64,000 bases of DNA from positions 1 to 64,000 of the forward strand of contig NZ_MWOK01000007.1 in NCBI RefSeq assembly GCF_012932145.1, in the 5' to 3' direction. A program made the translations under genes and the position numbers. The notes under the pieces were generated by a model. That model was not told the origin of the DNA and did no database searches. It saw only the letters and a program-made list of their open reading frames with translations. This stretch comes from Acidovorax sp. SRB_14. Its GTDB lineage: Bacteria; Pseudomonadota; Gammaproteobacteria; Burkholderiales; Burkholderiaceae_C. Positions 1 to 9,034 of the stretch are shown here, piece by piece (position 1 is the stretch's first letter; each line of letters opens with the position of its first letter).

Positions 1-55
1 CCGCAGGCTGCGGGACGCGCGAGCGCCAAGCCTTGCCCTGGTCTAACGACGGAAA

Positions 56-118
56 GACTTCTTTTTGATAGCTGCCAGCGCTTTGTCCATCAGCGTTTGG
101 GGCCAAAAACACTTCAAA
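56..118. repeat. Comamonadaceae-type intergenic repeat, copy 1
   Basis: Contains the core GATAGCTGCCAGCGCTT followed by CATCAGCGTTTG and GGGGCC. The same arrangement (ATAGCT, AGCGCTT, a short spacer, AAGCG or CAGCGTT, then GRGGC or GAAGC) recurs at seven other places in the window. The AGCGCTT and AGCGTT parts can pair as a small hairpin. It lies just beyond the 3' end of the minus-strand dnaE2 gene, so it may act as a 3'-end or termination element. The function is inferred from position only. Confidence 0.75.
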
Positions 119-152
119 CTCATGCGCCAGCGCGCGCGGACAAAGGCCTGCG

Positions 153-3100
153 TCAATGGAAGTCGCGGCTGCCCTGCAGCGCATCGGCCAGGCGCCCCAG
201 CAGCGGTGTGAGGTCCTTGCAGCGCTGCAGCACCAGGTGGCGCACCACGGCAGCGCCTTCGGCCGGATCGGCGCTGCATTGCCAGAGGCCCTCGACCGCC
301 AGCAGTTGCGACCGCAGCAAGGCGTCGCGCCAGCGCTCCACCAGGGCGGGCCAGACGATGGTGTTGACCGGGCCAGTCTCGTCCTCGAGCGTGATGAACA
401 GCGTGCCCTTGGCGGTGCCGGGGCGCTGGCGCACGGTGACGATGCCGCAGGCGCGCACGCGCCGCCCGTCGGGCACCGACGCCAGTTGCTGCGCGGTGAG
501 CAGGCGCGAGCGCGCCAGCCGCGCGCGCAGCAGGGCCAGCGGGTGGCGGCGCAGCGTGAGGCCGGTGGCGGCGTAGTCGAAGACGATCTCTTCGCCCTCG
601 GGCGCGGCGGGCAACGCCAGCGGCGCCTCGTTCACGGGCGCGTCCTGCAGCAGGGCCGGTGGGCGCTGCTGCGCGGCGGCGTCCCAGGTCTGCTGGCGGC
701 GGTGGCCGGACAGGGCCTGCAGCGCATCGGCGGCGGCCAGGGCCTGCAGGTCGGCGGCATCCAGGCGCGCGCGCAGGGCCAGGTCCTCGGTGCTGGCAAA
801 CGGCGCCTGCGCGCGTGCCTGCACCAGGCGCTCGGCCGCATCGGCGCGCAGGCGGGCGACGAGGCGCAGCCCCAGGCGCACGGCGGGCTGAGGCAACGGG
901 CCGGGCGCCGGGCCTGCACGCCGGCCCGGGGGCGGCGGCACAGGCACCAGCTCGCCCTCGAGCGTGCAGTCCCAGGCGCTGCAGGCCACGTCGATGGGCA
1001 GCACGCGCACGCCATGGCGGCGCGCATCCTGCACCAGCTGCGCGGGCGGGTAAAAGCCCATGGGCTGCGCATTGAGCAGCGCGGCCAGAAAGCACGCGGG
1101 CTCGTGGCACTTGAGCCAGCTGCTGGCATAGGCCAGCAGCGCGAAGCTGTGCGCATGGCTTTCCGGGAAGCCGTATTCGCCAAAGCCCAGCATCTGCTGG
1201 AAGATGCGCTCGGCAAAACCTCGGTCATAGCCGTTGTCGACCATGCCCTCGATTAGCCGCGCCTCGAAGCGGTGCACGCCGCCCCTGCGCTTCCAGGCGG
1301 CCATGGAGCGGCGCAGCGCGTCGGCCTCGTCGGCGCTGAAGCGGGCGGCGACCATGGCGATCTGCATCACCTGCTCCTGGAAAATCGGCACGCCCAGCGT
1401 GCGCTTCAGGGCTTTTTTCAATTCCTCTTTTTCCAGCACCAGCGGCAGGTTCTGGCGCTGGCGCTCGCGCGCCTGCAGGTAGGGGTGCACCATGCCGCCC
1501 TGGATGGGGCCGGGCCGCACGATGGCCACCTGCACCACCAGGTCGTAGAACACGCGCGGTTGGAGGCGCGGCAGCATGCCCATCTGCGCGCGGCTCTCGA
1601 TCTGGAACACGCCCACGGTGTCGGCGGCGCAGACCATGTCGTAGGTGGCGGCGTCATCGCGCGGGATGTCGGCCAGCGCCCAGCGCTCGGCGCGCAGCAG
1701 CGCGCGCAGGTCCAGGCAGCGGCGCAGCGCGCTGAGCATGCCCAGGGCCAGCACGTCGACCTTCATGAGGCCCATTTCATCGAGGTCGTCCTTGTCCCAC
1801 TGGATGATGGAGCGCCCGCCCATGGCGGCGGGCTCCACCGGCACGAGCCGCGTGAGCGGGCCGTCGGTCAGCACGAAGCCGCCCACATGCTGGCCCAGCT
1901 GGCGCGGAAAGCCCTTGAGCTGCCGGGCCAGTTCCAGCCACAGCCGGGCGGTGTGCGCTCCCAGGGATACGCCCAGCGCCTGTGCCAGATCCTGCAGCTT
2001 GTGCTCGGCCAGTGCATCGTCGAACCAGTGGTGCTCCTTGGCAAAGGCATCGACCAGCGCCGGCGCCACGGCCAGCGCCTTGCCCACGTCGCGCAGCGCG
2101 CTGCGCGTGCGGTAGGTCGTGACCACGGCGGCGATGGCGGCGCGCTCGCGGCCGTATTTGGCATAGATGTACTGGATGACCTCCTCGCGCCGCTCGTGCT
2201 CGAAGTCCACGTCGATGTCGGGCGGCTCCTTGCGTTCCTTGCTGATGAAGCGCTCGAACAGCAAGGTGGACTCCTGTGGGTTCACCGCCGTGATGCCCAG
2301 GCAGTAGCACACGGCCGAATTGGCGGCCGAGCCGCGCCCCTGGCACAAGATGCCCTGGCTGCGCGCAAAGCGCACGATGTCGTGCACCGTAAGGAAGTAC
2401 ATCTCGTACTCGCACTGCGCGATCAGTTCCAGCTCGCGCAGGATCTGCGCGCGCACCGCCCCAAGCACGCCTTCGGGGTAGCGCCCGGCCGCCCCCTCCC
2501 AGGTGAGCCAGGCCAGGGCCGTGCCGGGGGTCATGCCGGGCGGCACGGTTTCCTGCGGGTACTGGTACCTGATCTCGTCGAGGCTGAACGTGCAGCGCGC
2601 GGCCACCTGCAGCGTGGCGGCCAGCAGGGCGGGCGGGTAGATGCTGGCCAGGCGCACGCGCTGGCGCAGGTGGCGCTCGGCATGCGGCTGCAGCGCGAAG
2701 CCGCATTCGGCCACGGGCGTGCCCAGTCGCACGGCGGTGAGCACGTCCTGCAGCGGCTTGCGCGAGCGCCGGTGCATGTGCACGTCGCCCGCCGCCACGA
2801 GCGGCAAGTCCAGGGCCGCGCCCACGCGCTGCAGGGTGGCCAGCCACAGGCCGTCGTCGGGGCGCAGCAGCAGCTCAGTCACCAGCCAGAAGTTTTTCTC
2901 AAACAAGGCCCTGGCCCTTACCACGCATGCGCTGACAGCTGCGAAATCAGGAGCACACAGGGTATCGCGGCACGGCACCAGCAACAGTTCGCAGCCCTGC
3001 AGTCGCGCAAAGTGCCCGCCCGCCGGGTCGCTGCTGTAGCGGCCTTTGGCCGCGCCGCGCCGCGCCGCCGTGATGCATTCGCACAGATTGCCCCAGCCCT

Positions 3101-3383
3101 CGGCGTCGCGCGCCAGCGCCACCACGCGAAAGCCGGCAAAGCGGAACTCGCTGCCGACGATGAGCGGGAGCCCGAGCGCCTTGGCGCGCACATGGGCGCG
3201 CACCACGCCGGCCACCGAGCATTCGTCGGCCAGCGCCAGCGCGGCGTAGCCGAGGGCAAACGCGCGCTCGACCAGCTCCTCGGGGTGCGAGGCGCCGCGC
3301 TGGAAGCTGAAGTTCGAGACGCAGTGCAGCTCGGCATAGCCGGGCAGCGCCGGGGGCGCGACAGCGCTGGGGGACTCAGGCAT
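153..3383 (-). CDS. dnaE2: Error-prone DNA polymerase DnaE2 (ImuC)
   Basis: A 1076-residue C-family DNA polymerase, the catalytic part of the SOS mutasome that copies past DNA damage. The N terminus has a PHP-domain start of the DnaE2 type (YAELHCVSNFSFQRGASHPEEL, about residues 15-36). The polymerase active site motif PDIDVDFEHERR begins at about residue 388, preceded by QGRGSAANSAV. A C-terminal OB-type segment carries RRVRACGIVTVRQRPGTAKG. The open frame extends 96 codons further upstream, but that stretch lies inside imuB and reads as shadow. The ATG at 3383 gives the normal N terminus and overlaps the imuB stop by 8 bases, implying translational coupling. It is the last gene of the imuA-imuB-dnaE2 operon. 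Length is normal for the family and no disruption was seen. Confidence 0.96.
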   Translation of the reverse strand: MPESPSAVAPPALPGYAELHCVSNFSFQRGASHPEELVERAFALGYAALALADECSVAGVVRAHVRAKALGLPLIVGSEFRFAGFRVVALARDAEGWGNLCECITAARRGAAKGRYSSDPAGGHFARLQGCELLLVPCRDTLCAPDFAAVSACVVRARALFEKNFWLVTELLLRPDDGLWLATLQRVGAALDLPLVAAGDVHMHRRSRKPLQDVLTAVRLGTPVAECGFALQPHAERHLRQRVRLASIYPPALLAATLQVAARCTFSLDEIRYQYPQETVPPGMTPGTALAWLTWEGAAGRYPEGVLGAVRAQILRELELIAQCEYEMYFLTVHDIVRFARSQGILCQGRGSAANSAVCYCLGITAVNPQESTLLFERFISKERKEPPDIDVDFEHERREEVIQYIYAKYGRERAAIAAVVTTYRTRSALRDVGKALAVAPALVDAFAKEHHWFDDALAEHKLQDLAQALGVSLGAHTARLWLELARQLKGFPRQLGQHVGGFVLTDGPLTRLVPVEPAAMGGRSIIQWDKDDLDEMGLMKVDVLALGMLSALRRCLDLRALLRAERWALADIPRDDAATYDMVCAADTVGVFQIESRAQMGMLPRLQPRVFYDLVVQVAIVRPGPIQGGMVHPYLQARERQRQNLPLVLEKEELKKALKRTLGVPIFQEQVMQIAMVAARFSADEADALRRSMAAWKRRGGVHRFEARLIEGMVDNGYDRGFAERIFQQMLGFGEYGFPESHAHSFALLAYASSWLKCHEPACFLAALLNAQPMGFYPPAQLVQDARRHGVRVLPIDVACSAWDCTLEGELVPVPPPPGRRAGPAPGPLPQPAVRLGLRLVARLRADAAERLVQARAQAPFASTEDLALRARLDAADLQALAAADALQALSGHRRQQTWDAAAQQRPPALLQDAPVNEAPLALPAAPEGEEIVFDYAATGLTLRRHPLALLRARLARSRLLTAQQLASVPDGRRVRACGIVTVRQRPGTAKGTLFITLEDETGPVNTIVWPALVERWRDALLRSQLLAVEGLWQCSADPAEGAAVVRHLVLQRCKDLTPLLGRLADALQGSRDFH

Positions 3384-4725
3384 ACAAGCCTTGCAGAAAC
3401 CAGCGGTACGGCCCCGGGGCCTGGGCCTGCGGCCCGAGCCGCTCGCGGTACACCCAGACCAGGCCGACGGTGTCGTTGTGCGCCACGAAGTAGTCGCGCA
3501 CGGCCGCCGCCGCACCACCCTCTTCCGGCACGGTCCACCAGCCGGCCTCCACGCGGTGCGGGCCGGCCAGCAGGCGCAGCAGCCCGTGGTGGTACGGGCG
3601 GTGGCCCTGCACCGCCAGGCGCAGCGGCGGGCGCACCAGCCAGGCGGGCAGCAGCGCGGCATCGGGGGCATGCGGGCCGTCCGGGCACGCCGGCCCCTCG
3701 GGGGCCAGCGCGGCCGCCGCCGGGGGCGCCTGCCAGCGCTGCATGCACTCGGGACGGTGGTCGGCCAGGAGCGCGGGCGCCTGCACCTGTGCGGCGCCCA
3801 GGCGGGCGCTCAGGCGCTCGACCAGCTGGTGCCAGGGCTCGCCCGGAGGTCTGGCCGGCGCGGCGTAGCGCAGGCTGGCGCTGGCATGGGGCAAGGGCGC
3901 GGCCTGCAGCACGCGCAGCCGGATCTGGCGGGCGGGCGCGGCCAGCGTGGTGCGCGCCAGGTGCTCGGACAGCAGGCGGCGCAGGTGCGCCATGTCCTGC
4001 GTGGGCTGCGCCGTGCGCACCGGCAGGGCCTGCTGCGCGGGCAGGTCCACGCCGTTGCAGCGGCGCAGCTCGTGCTCCCAGGCCAGCTCAAGCCCCAGCG
4101 CGCCCTGCTGGCGCGCCCGCAGCCAGGACTGCAGGGCGGCGAGCAGATCGCTGGCGGCAGCCAGCAGGGCCGGGCCGGAGTCGACCGGCGCGGGCAGCTC
4201 CAGCGCCAGATCGAAGCGGTCGGGCAGCGCCAGCCAGGCCAGGGCGTCGGGCGCGTCGCCCCAGCCCTGGTCGAGCGCGTGCAGCAGGGCCGCGCCAAAG
4301 CGCCGCGCCACGCCGGCACGCGGCAGCGCGCGCAAGCCGCCCCAGGTGGTGCAGCCCATGCGCGCCAGGCTGGCGGCGTGGGGGCGCGCGGCGCTCAAGG
4401 TGTGAAGTGGCAAATCCTGCGGCACGCTTGCGGGCGCGGCATGCCCGCTCTGCCGCAGGCGCAGCAGCGCCAATGCCGCCAGGGCCGTGGCGCTTTCGGC
4501 CCAGGGACCACCGGACGCGGGCCGATCCGCCTGCAGTTGCCCGATCAACCGGGGGCGGCCGCCCCACAGGCGCTCGGTGCTGGATACCTCCAGCAGCAGC
4601 GCTTCGTCGAGCACGGCCACGCGCGGTGTCCAGCGCAGCGCCCACCAGGCGTGCAGACATGCGGCCGGGGCGCCGGCCGCCAGCGGCGCCTCATCGGGCC
4701 GCCAGGGGAACGCGATCCAGTGCAT
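3376..4725 (-). CDS. imuB: ImuB, Y-family polymerase-like mutasome protein
   Basis: A 449-residue protein starting MHWIAFPWRPDEAP. It has features of Y-family polymerase-like ImuB: VAVLDEALLLEVSSTERLWGG near residues 40-60, and the helix-hairpin-helix-like stretch LARMGCTTWGGLRALPRAGVARRFG. In characterised systems ImuB is not itself an active polymerase but bridges the beta clamp, ImuA and DnaE2. The open frame runs 192 codons further upstream through imuA; the ATG at 4725 overlaps the imuA 3' end by 35 bases and gives the expected family length. It sits between imuA and dnaE2 and presumably shares the LexA-controlled promoter. Confidence 0.93.
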   Translation of the reverse strand: MHWIAFPWRPDEAPLAAGAPAACLHAWWALRWTPRVAVLDEALLLEVSSTERLWGGRPRLIGQLQADRPASGGPWAESATALAALALLRLRQSGHAAPASVPQDLPLHTLSAARPHAASLARMGCTTWGGLRALPRAGVARRFGAALLHALDQGWGDAPDALAWLALPDRFDLALELPAPVDSGPALLAAASDLLAALQSWLRARQQGALGLELAWEHELRRCNGVDLPAQQALPVRTAQPTQDMAHLRRLLSEHLARTTLAAPARQIRLRVLQAAPLPHASASLRYAAPARPPGEPWHQLVERLSARLGAAQVQAPALLADHRPECMQRWQAPPAAAALAPEGPACPDGPHAPDAALLPAWLVRPPLRLAVQGHRPYHHGLLRLLAGPHRVEAGWWTVPEEGGAAAAVRDYFVAHNDTVGLVWVYRERLGPQAQAPGPYRWFLQGLYA

Positions 4726-5497
4726 GGCTGGCGCTGGCGCGTGCCGTGCCCACGGCGGCGCGCACTTGAAGGGGGGCGGAAGAAGCCGGCAGGCCGGCAC
4801 GCCGTGCGACCGGCGCCGCCAGCACATCGGCCAGGCGCGCCGCTCTGGCGGCCAGCCACAGCGGCTCGGCCAGCGGCGGCCCACGCCGCTTGACGATGCG
4901 CACCTGCATGCCCGCGCTCTGGGCGCCCTGCCCGCCCTGCACCAGCAGGCGCAGCGCGGCGGGCGACGCCTGGTGCTGCCATGGCGCGGGGCGGAACACC
5001 CACAGCAGCGCGCCCTGCTGCGCTGCGGCCAGTTGCAGGCGGCGCAGGGCGGAGGGCGGCGCCTGCGGCAACCAGGCCAGCACGGCGAGCACGTCGCGGC
5101 AGTGCAAGGCCTGCTCGCTGGTCCACAGGCCGGCGCTGCCCGTGGCGGCCACGCGGCAGCAGCGCGCGGCGGGCAGGCCCTGGGCCTGCAGCGCCGGCCC
5201 CAGCGGCTCGTGCGGCGGCGCCACCAACACCACCGCGCCCGCACGCCCCGCGGTGGCCTGGGCCAGCGCTGGCAAGACCAGGCGCCACTCGTGCGTGCCA
5301 TGGAGCGGCTGCAGCACTTCGGTCAGCGCGCCCACCGGCCAGCCGCCACCGGGCAGTTGCGCGTCCAATGCGGCATGGCCCGACGGCTGCACCCGCGCCG
5401 CCTGGCCCAGCTGGTCCGCCTGCCACACGCCGGGCAGCGCCAACAGCGCGGGCCGGGGTCCGAGGGCAGCAGTCGGAGGGGCGTGAGAAGCAGGCAT
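4691..5497 (-). CDS. imuA: ImuA, RecA-like SOS mutagenesis protein
   Basis: A 268-residue protein beginning MPASHAPPTAALGPRPALL. It carries the ImuA/SulA-like core: a segment resembling the RecA fold around HAALDAQLPGGGWPVGALTEVL (about residues 41-62), and VRIVKRRGPP near residue 198, as is usual for this family. It is first in the imuA-imuB-dnaE2 cassette. The ATG at 5497 lies only 7 bases from a perfect LexA-type palindrome, leaving little room for a leader and a good ribosome binding site. Expression is therefore expected to be damage-inducible and tightly repressed. No lexA2 or recA copy is present in the window, unlike some imu cassettes. Confidence 0.9.
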   Translation of the reverse strand: MPASHAPPTAALGPRPALLALPGVWQADQLGQAARVQPSGHAALDAQLPGGGWPVGALTEVLQPLHGTHEWRLVLPALAQATAGRAGAVVLVAPPHEPLGPALQAQGLPAARCCRVAATGSAGLWTSEQALHCRDVLAVLAWLPQAPPSALRRLQLAAAQQGALLWVFRPAPWQHQASPAALRLLVQGGQGAQSAGMQVRIVKRRGPPLAEPLWLAARAARLADVLAAPVARRAGLPASSAPLQVRAAVGTARASASHALDRVPLAAR

Positions 5498-5504
5498 TGG
5501 GCGT

Positions 5505-5540
5505 CCGATAAATACTGTTCAAATATACAGTATTTATCGG
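5505..5540. promoter_or_regulatory. LexA operator (SOS box) of the imu operon, long palindrome
   Basis: The left arm CCGATAAATACTGT (5505-5518) and the right arm ACAGTATTTATCGG (5527-5540) are perfect reverse complements separated by TCAAATAT. The centre is an exact CTGT-N8-ACAG SOS box at 5515-5530. The 14-bp arms are much longer than the minimal site. The site lies 7 bases upstream of the imuA start and probably covers the promoter, since the AT-rich stretch on the minus strand offers a TATATT-like -10 within the spacer. Confidence 0.95.
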
Positions 5541-5589
5541 ATTTTTCTCGCTCCTTCACAGAAGACGCGCATCCTCTGGAGCGCAATGC

Positions 5590-5645
5590 GCTATCGAAAA
5601 ATAGCTTTCAGCGCAATACCATCAAGCGTTTGAAGCGGTTTTGAT
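5590..5645. repeat. Comamonadaceae-type intergenic repeat, copy 2
   Basis: Diverged copy: CTATCGAAAAATAGCT, TCAGCGC, then CATCAAGCGTTTGAAGC and TTTTGATGG. It lies between the 3' end of the HD-GYP gene and the LexA operator of imuA, so it may insulate the two minus-strand units. Confidence 0.65.
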
Positions 5646-5668
5646 GGAAATACCCGAAAACCCTGCGG

Positions 5669-7000
5669 CTACAGCCGCTGGGTCACCCAATCGCACCAGT
5701 CGGCCACCGCGGCATCGGCAGGGTGCTGGCGCTCCATCACCGCGGGCCAGCGGCGCTGGCTGGCGTTGACGATGGTTTTGAGCTGCCACAGGGCTTCGCG
5801 CCCGACGAAAGCGACTTCGGCCAGGCCGGCGGTGTCGCCCTGCAGCGGTTCAAGCCACTGGCTTTGCTGGTCGGGGTGCGCGCCGGCCTCGACCAGCACC
5901 TTTTGCAGCGCACGCAGCCGCCCCTCCACAAAGGCCAGGGCACTGTCCGCGTCCGACGGGGACAGGCCGGGCAGCGCGCCCTTGGCACGCTCCCACTGGC
6001 CGAACGCACTGGCCAGCGCCTCGATGTGGCGCGCCGCATCGGCCCCCACCGGCTCCAGGCCCGCGCCCCGGTCCGCCCGGTCCGCCGCGTGCGCCGGCTG
6101 CTGCAGCAGCGGCAGCACGTGGGCCACCAGGTCGGACGGGAACTTGCGGTGGTTGAGCCGCAGCATCAGCGACAGCTGCTGCGCTGGCATGTCGGGGTAC
6201 TTTTCGTAGAACGCGGCCACGACTTCGGCCAGCAGAAGGATGCGGCCCAGGGGCGAAATGTCGGCACCTTGCAGGCCGCGCGGGTAGCCGGTGCCGTCCA
6301 TGCGTTCGTGGTGTTCCAGCACCGCCAGCTCCACCGGGCGCGGATAGACCTGCGCAGCGCGCAGCACCAGCATGGCCGTGACCGGGTGGGCCACCAAGTG
6401 CTTGCGCCCGGCGCCCACGACCTTGTGCAGCGGATCCTGCCATGCGGGTTCCATGTGCAGCACGCCGACATCGTGCAGCAGCGCGGCGGTCGCCAGCGGC
6501 ACGCAGCCGCGCTCGTCCATGCCGCTTTGAACGCCCAAGAAAACCGCGACCATCATCATCTGCAGGCTGTGCTGGTACAGGTCGGGCCGCTGCTCGCGCA
6601 TCACGGTGAGCCGGAACGCGAGCGGCGCGGGCAAGGGGATCAGCGGCAGCGGCGCCAACAGGCGGGCCGGTGAACCCAAGGCCCGCACCAGCAATTGCGT
6701 TAAGGGCTGCTGGGCCACACCGCGCCCCGCCGCCACCAAAGCGGCGTGGTCGACCATGTCTTCGGCGACCAGATGGGTGTCGATGGGCTCGCGCAGCTTG
6801 TGCTGCACCAGCCGCTCATAGAGGCGGCTGTCGATGCGCGTGCCCTGGTCCACGAGCTTGATGCCGCTGTGCGAATAGATGGCGCCCCGGGTCACCACCC
6901 GGCACTTGTCCGCCAGGTCGGTGACCGCGCGCAGGTAGGGCGCGTTGTCGACAAGAAGCTCGGATGCGCTGGCATCGGTGGGGGTCGGCAGGTCATGCAT
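5669..7000 (-). CDS. HD-GYP-type phosphohydrolase (putative c-di-GMP phosphodiesterase)
   Basis: A 443-residue protein with a recognisable HD-GYP core at about residues 130-300: H144 (YQHSLQ), H176-D177 (ALLHDVG), H205 (AHPVTA), H230-H231 followed by ERMDGTGYPRGL, and DISPLGRILLLAE. These are the metal-ligand and GYP signatures of enzymes that hydrolyse cyclic di-GMP. The Lys that normally follows HDxG is Val179 here, so activity is uncertain. The N terminus (1-120) has a DUF3391-like look, and the C-terminal 130 residues are Ala/Gln-rich without a recognised domain. No transmembrane segment is apparent, so a cytoplasmic location is likely. No clear ribosome binding site precedes the ATG. Confidence 0.85.
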   Translation of the reverse strand: MHDLPTPTDASASELLVDNAPYLRAVTDLADKCRVVTRGAIYSHSGIKLVDQGTRIDSRLYERLVQHKLREPIDTHLVAEDMVDHAALVAAGRGVAQQPLTQLLVRALGSPARLLAPLPLIPLPAPLAFRLTVMREQRPDLYQHSLQMMMVAVFLGVQSGMDERGCVPLATAALLHDVGVLHMEPAWQDPLHKVVGAGRKHLVAHPVTAMLVLRAAQVYPRPVELAVLEHHERMDGTGYPRGLQGADISPLGRILLLAEVVAAFYEKYPDMPAQQLSLMLRLNHRKFPSDLVAHVLPLLQQPAHAADRADRGAGLEPVGADAARHIEALASAFGQWERAKGALPGLSPSDADSALAFVEGRLRALQKVLVEAGAHPDQQSQWLEPLQGDTAGLAEVAFVGREALWQLKTIVNASQRRWPAVMERQHPADAAVADWCDWVTQRL

Positions 7001-7073
7001 GGGAGAAGGTCAAAGGGCAAAACACTGCCAGCGAATATACGGTGCCCTGCGCAGGGAGCCGCCGGAGCCGGCC

Positions 7074-8600
7074 CTATCGCTCAGGCAGCGCGTGCGGCGC
7101 CGCAGCCCCCCGCCCAGCAGACAGCACGGCCTGCGCCACCAGCACGACGAGCACATTGAGCAGCAGCGCGCTGAGGCCGGTGTACAGGGCATAAGAATGG
7201 CCACCCAGCACGAAGGCATGCACGGGCTTGATGCCGTCGGCAAAGGCCAGCGCCGTGCCGGTGGCCATGCCCACCACCCAGCCCAGCAGCAGGGCCGGCG
7301 CCCGGAAGACCTTGGCGAACAGGCCGAACACCACCGACGGGAAGGTCTGCACGATCCAGACGCCACCCAGCAGCTGCAGGTCCAGCGCGTACTGCGTGGG
7401 CACGAACAGGATGAACAGCAGGGCGCCGAACTTGACCACCAGCGAGGCGATCTTGGCGACCTTCGCCTCGCCGTGCGGCGACACGGCCGGGTTCACGTAG
7501 GCCTTCCAGAAATTGCGCGTGAAGAGATTGGCCGCACCGATGGACATCACGGCCGCTGGCACCAGTGCGCCGATGGCAATCGCCGCAAACGCAAAGCCGC
7601 TGAACCAGGCCGGAAACAGCGCACCGAACAGCGCCGGCACCACGTCGTTGGGGGTCTTGATTGCCAGGTGCGCGGCATGCGCCATGTAGCCCAGCAGCGC
7701 AATCAGGCCCAGCAGCAGCGTGTAGGCCGGCAGGAACACCGCGTTCTTGCGGATGGTGTCGGCGCTTTTGGCGGCGAAGATGCCGGTCAGCGTATGCGGG
7801 TACATGAAGGCCGCCAGGGCCGAGCCCAGCGCCAGGCTGGCATAGGGCAGCATCTGCGCGGGCTGCAGGATCAGGCCGGTGGCGCCGCCCTTGGCCGCAA
7901 AGGCATCGCCAGCCGCCTGGAACACGGCGCCATAGCCGCCCAGCTTGGCCGGCACCAGCACCACCGCCACCAGCACCACAATGTAGATCATCAGGTCCTT
8001 CACGAAGGCGATCAGCGCCGGCGCGCGCAGGCCGGCCGAGTAGGTGTAGAGCGCCAGGATGACGAAGGCCGCCGCCAGCGGAAACTCACCCGACAGCCCC
8101 AGCGCCTTGATGACCACCTGCATGCCCACCAGCTGCAGCGCGATGTACGGCATGGTGGCCACCACGCCTGTCAAGGCCACGGCCAGCTCCAGCGTGCGCG
8201 AGCCGTATTGACCATAGACCACGTCGGCCGCCGTCACGTGGCCGGCCTCTTTGGCCACGCGCCAGAGCCGCGGCATGATGGCAAAGACGATCGGATAGAC
8301 CACGATGGTGTAGGGCAGCGCGAAGAAGCCGTAGGCCCCCACGGCATACACCAGCGCGGGCACCGCGATCACGGTGTAGGCCGTGTAGAAATCGCCGCCG
8401 ACCAGAAACCAGGTGATCCAGCCACCGAAACGGCGCCCGCCCAGGCCCCACTCGTCCAGGTGCTGGCCCTGCGGACCGCCCGGCGGCGGCGCCGGGCCCC
8501 GCTGCCAGCGCGAAGCCACGAAGCCCATCACCGTGACCAGGGCGAAGAAAAAGATGAACACCGCCAAAGCGGTCCAGTGGATGGGGGAGTTGTCCATCAT
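7074..8600 (-). CDS. Sodium:solute symporter, probable monocarboxylate permease (MctP-like)
   Basis: A 508-residue integral membrane protein with about 13 hydrophobic segments, starting MMDNSPIHWTALAVFIFFF. SSS-family features include GGRRFGGWITWFLVGGDFYTAYT near residues 50-70 and AFMYPHTLTGIFAAKSADTIRKNA mid-protein. Pairing with a small DUF3311 protein is typical of MctP-like permeases for short organic acids such as lactate, pyruvate or acetate. The start at 8600 overlaps the DUF3311 stop by ATGA; the open frame upstream is shadow. Location two genes from scoAB fits uptake of small acids or ketone bodies, but the substrate is inferred. Confidence 0.88.
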   Translation of the reverse strand: MMDNSPIHWTALAVFIFFFALVTVMGFVASRWQRGPAPPPGGPQGQHLDEWGLGGRRFGGWITWFLVGGDFYTAYTVIAVPALVYAVGAYGFFALPYTIVVYPIVFAIMPRLWRVAKEAGHVTAADVVYGQYGSRTLELAVALTGVVATMPYIALQLVGMQVVIKALGLSGEFPLAAAFVILALYTYSAGLRAPALIAFVKDLMIYIVVLVAVVLVPAKLGGYGAVFQAAGDAFAAKGGATGLILQPAQMLPYASLALGSALAAFMYPHTLTGIFAAKSADTIRKNAVFLPAYTLLLGLIALLGYMAHAAHLAIKTPNDVVPALFGALFPAWFSGFAFAAIAIGALVPAAVMSIGAANLFTRNFWKAYVNPAVSPHGEAKVAKIASLVVKFGALLFILFVPTQYALDLQLLGGVWIVQTFPSVVFGLFAKVFRAPALLLGWVVGMATGTALAFADGIKPVHAFVLGGHSYALYTGLSALLLNVLVVLVAQAVLSAGRGAAAPHALPER

Positions 8601-8782
8601 GCATCCTCCCCGCCCCGCGCCTTGTAGTAGCGGTACACCAGCCACGTCAGCAGCGCGGTGACGAACACCCAGGCCAGCTGGTACCAGTAGAAGAAGGGGA
8701 AGCCGAAAAGCGCGGGCTGTGCGTGGTTGTAGAACGGCACGTACAGCAGGCCGACAAACGGCAGCAGAAGAAGCACCCACAT
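8597..8782 (-). CDS. DUF3311 small membrane protein, partner of the symporter
   Basis: A 61-residue protein starting MWVLLLLPFVGLLYVPFYN with two hydrophobic helices and the motif PFFYWYQLAWV typical of DUF3311. These small proteins are usually encoded directly upstream of an SSS symporter and presumably assist it. The stop overlaps the symporter start by 4 bases (ATGA). A GAAAGGCC-like purine tract lies just before the ATG. Confidence 0.88.
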   Translation of the reverse strand: MWVLLLLPFVGLLYVPFYNHAQPALFGFPFFYWYQLAWVFVTALLTWLVYRYYKARGGEDA

Positions 8783-9034
8783 AGGTGGCCTTTCTTCACG
8801 AGGCGATGCCGAAAACTATACGCCTGGGCGCCGCAATGTACAGCGGCCGGCATTTCCTCTTTTCCCCACAGGGACATGGGTGGGCGCAGCATGCCCCTGG
8901 CCCGCAGCGCCCTGCTCGCGCATCCGCCAGCGCCCTTCCATGTTCAATCCAGCGCGAATGCCAAGGATGGCCGCAGACCGTGCCTTCGCACGGCCAGGCA
9001 CTCCACCAAAGTGCGTTGGATTGGGCGCGGGGAA

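Noticed and set aside
2-46. Possible 3' end of a plus-strand gene (reads RRLRDARAPSLALV then TAA).
   Set aside because: Only 14 codons, no recognisable family; position convergent with dnaE2 and followed by a repeat is suggestive but not enough.
153-4769. Very long open frames on the strand opposite to imuA-imuB-dnaE2 (for example 1272-4769, plus).
   Set aside because: High-GC shadow frames with Arg/Ala/His/Gln-rich composition and no motifs; the minus-strand genes are clearly real.
8978-8993. Terminator after scoB (CCGTGC hairpin).
   Set aside because: No T-run on the relevant strand.
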